Both the position numbers and the translations under genes were made by a program. A stretch of 6,363 nt of DNA, from contig JBEGTT010000058.1 in assembly GCA_041179245.1 (NCBI GenBank), positions 1-6,363 of the forward strand, written 5' to 3'. Source of the stretch: JBEGTT01 sp041179245 (GTDB lineage Bacteria > Pseudomonadota > Gammaproteobacteria > Burkholderiales > Rhodocyclaceae). Positions 5,799 through 6,363 of the stretch are shown piece by piece. Under the pieces are notes generated by a model. It saw only the letters and a program-made list of their open reading frames with translations, searched no databases and had not been told where the DNA came from. Numbering within the stretch: the stretch's first letter is position 1; each line of letters opens with the position of its first letter.

Positions 5799-6304
5799 CG
5801 GTACAGATTGAACCCTTCGATCCAGCCAAAACATACACTGACCTGAAGAAATTTGATTGCGGCAACCCCATGATCAACCGATTCGTTCGGGGTAGTTTAA
5901 AAGCACAAGTGAAAGCCGGAACATCCGTTGCGTGGGTTCTGATTGATACGGCCAACAAAGATAAATTCGTCGGCTTTTATACCCTGATGATGGCTTATGT
6001 CAGTCAAAGTCTGTTGTCTAGCCTTTCGCCCCCGTCTTTGCCGTCAATGGTTCCATGCACTCGCTTGGTTATGCTTGGGGTTGACGTGGTTTACCAAGGC
6101 AATAACTTGGGTAAGCGACTGATGAAACATGCGCTTAGAGAAACAAAGAGGGCGGCAAATCTAGTTGGCTGTCGTGGCATGTACCTAGATGCGGATGCTA
6201 AAGCAATCGCTTTTTATACCAGCTTGGGGTTTTCAGCGCTTGAAGCACCTGCTAATTCGCAGGGCCCAACCCCGATGTTTTTGTTCAAGGAATCTTTCTT
6301 TTAG
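5795..6304 (+). CDS. tacT: TacT-type GNAT acetyltransferase toxin
   Basis: The protein is 169 residues, the usual size for TacT/AtaT-type toxins, which use acetyl-CoA to acetylate the amino group of the amino acid on charged tRNA and so halt translation. Visible family marks are FDCGNPMINRF (residues 20-30), VGFYTLMMAYV (59-69), the LGVDVVYQGNNLGKRLM acetyl-CoA loop (94-110), YLDADAKA (130-137) and AFYTSLGF (139-146), whose Tyr141 is at the catalytic tyrosine position. The loop motif is normally Q/R-x-x-G-x-G/A; here it is Q101-G-N-N104-L-G106, with Asn replacing the first Gly. That may weaken cofactor binding or be tolerated. The ATG overlaps the tacA stop. The amino-acid or tRNA target cannot be told from sequence. 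Confidence 0.9.
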   Translation: MTVQIEPFDPAKTYTDLKKFDCGNPMINRFVRGSLKAQVKAGTSVAWVLIDTANKDKFVGFYTLMMAYVSQSLLSSLSPPSLPSMVPCTRLVMLGVDVVYQGNNLGKRLMKHALRETKRAANLVGCRGMYLDADAKAIAFYTSLGFSALEAPANSQGPTPMFLFKESFF

Positions 6305-6315
6305 CAAGATTGCTA
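6302..6315. terminator. Small hairpin at the tacT stop codon
   Basis: TAGCA (6302-6306) pairs with TGCTA (6311-6315) around AGAT, and the tacT stop codon forms part of the stem. The stem is short and AT-rich, and the downstream TTCTCTG is not a real T-tract, so terminator function is weak. Confidence 0.2.
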
Positions 6316-6353
6316 TTCTCTGCGTGCTGCACTAAGCCCTGCTGGAGCTTTCG

Positions 6354-6363
6354 ATGGTTCTGG
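6354..6363 (+). CDS. Possible start of a following gene, 3'-partial
   Basis: ATG at 6354 follows GGAG (6344-6347) with 6-base spacing, and three codons remain before the edge. Against this, the minus strand is open from the right edge to a TAG at 6313-6315, reading PEPSKAPAGLSAARRE, and could be the end of a leftward gene. Too little sequence is present to choose. Confidence 0.15.

Noticed and set aside
5795..6304. Reading the acetyltransferase as a housekeeping GNAT enzyme
   Set aside because: The FDCGN N-terminal motif, the size and the ATGA overlap with a DUF1778 antitoxin place it in the TacT-type toxin group.

Overview
The window looks like an accessory stretch of chromosome from a Gram-negative proteobacterium. 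The pointers are an outer-membrane beta-barrel ending in phenylalanine, two RTX-type calcium-binding proteins that end in type I secretion-like domains, and two toxin-antitoxin loci of proteobacterial type. I cannot assign a genus; gamma- or betaproteobacteria are both plausible.

Left part (1-4917), cell surface and secretion. A 5'-truncated TPR plus beta-barrel outer-membrane protein (Slam-like in layout) runs rightward. It converges, with a 27-bp gap, on a leftward gene for a multidomain protein: one VCBS/cadherin-like domain, four dystroglycan-type (CADG/He_PIG) Ig-like repeats, a short RTX block and a C-terminal secretion-type domain. Across a 95-bp divergent intergenic region lies a rightward RTX protein with a novel-looking beta-rich N-terminal half, thirteen uninterrupted nonapeptide repeats and a C-terminal domain clearly related to that of its divergent neighbour. 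Both RTX proteins lack an N-terminal signal peptide, as expected for type I secretion substrates. No ABC exporter, membrane fusion protein or TolC-like gene is in the window.

Right part (4918-6363), two toxin-antitoxin loci in tandem on the plus strand. The first is a VapB-type AbrB/SpoVT antitoxin with a recognisable promoter and a 7-bp-arm inverted repeat as likely operator. Its partner vapC is broken: the first 16 codons and the last 40 codons survive, the middle of the PIN domain is gone, and the frame changes at the junction. The second is an apparently complete TacA (DUF1778)/TacT (GNAT) pair with an ATGA overlap, its own promoter, and an inverted repeat between the -35 and -10 boxes. 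The TacT acetyl-CoA loop has Asn in place of the usual first glycine of the GxG motif.

The most solid points of interest are the internally deleted vapC with an intact antitoxin and operator, the paired divergent RTX proteins with homologous C-termini, and the unassigned N-terminal half of the rightward RTX protein. I saw no tRNA, rRNA, CRISPR array, insertion sequence or integron attC site.
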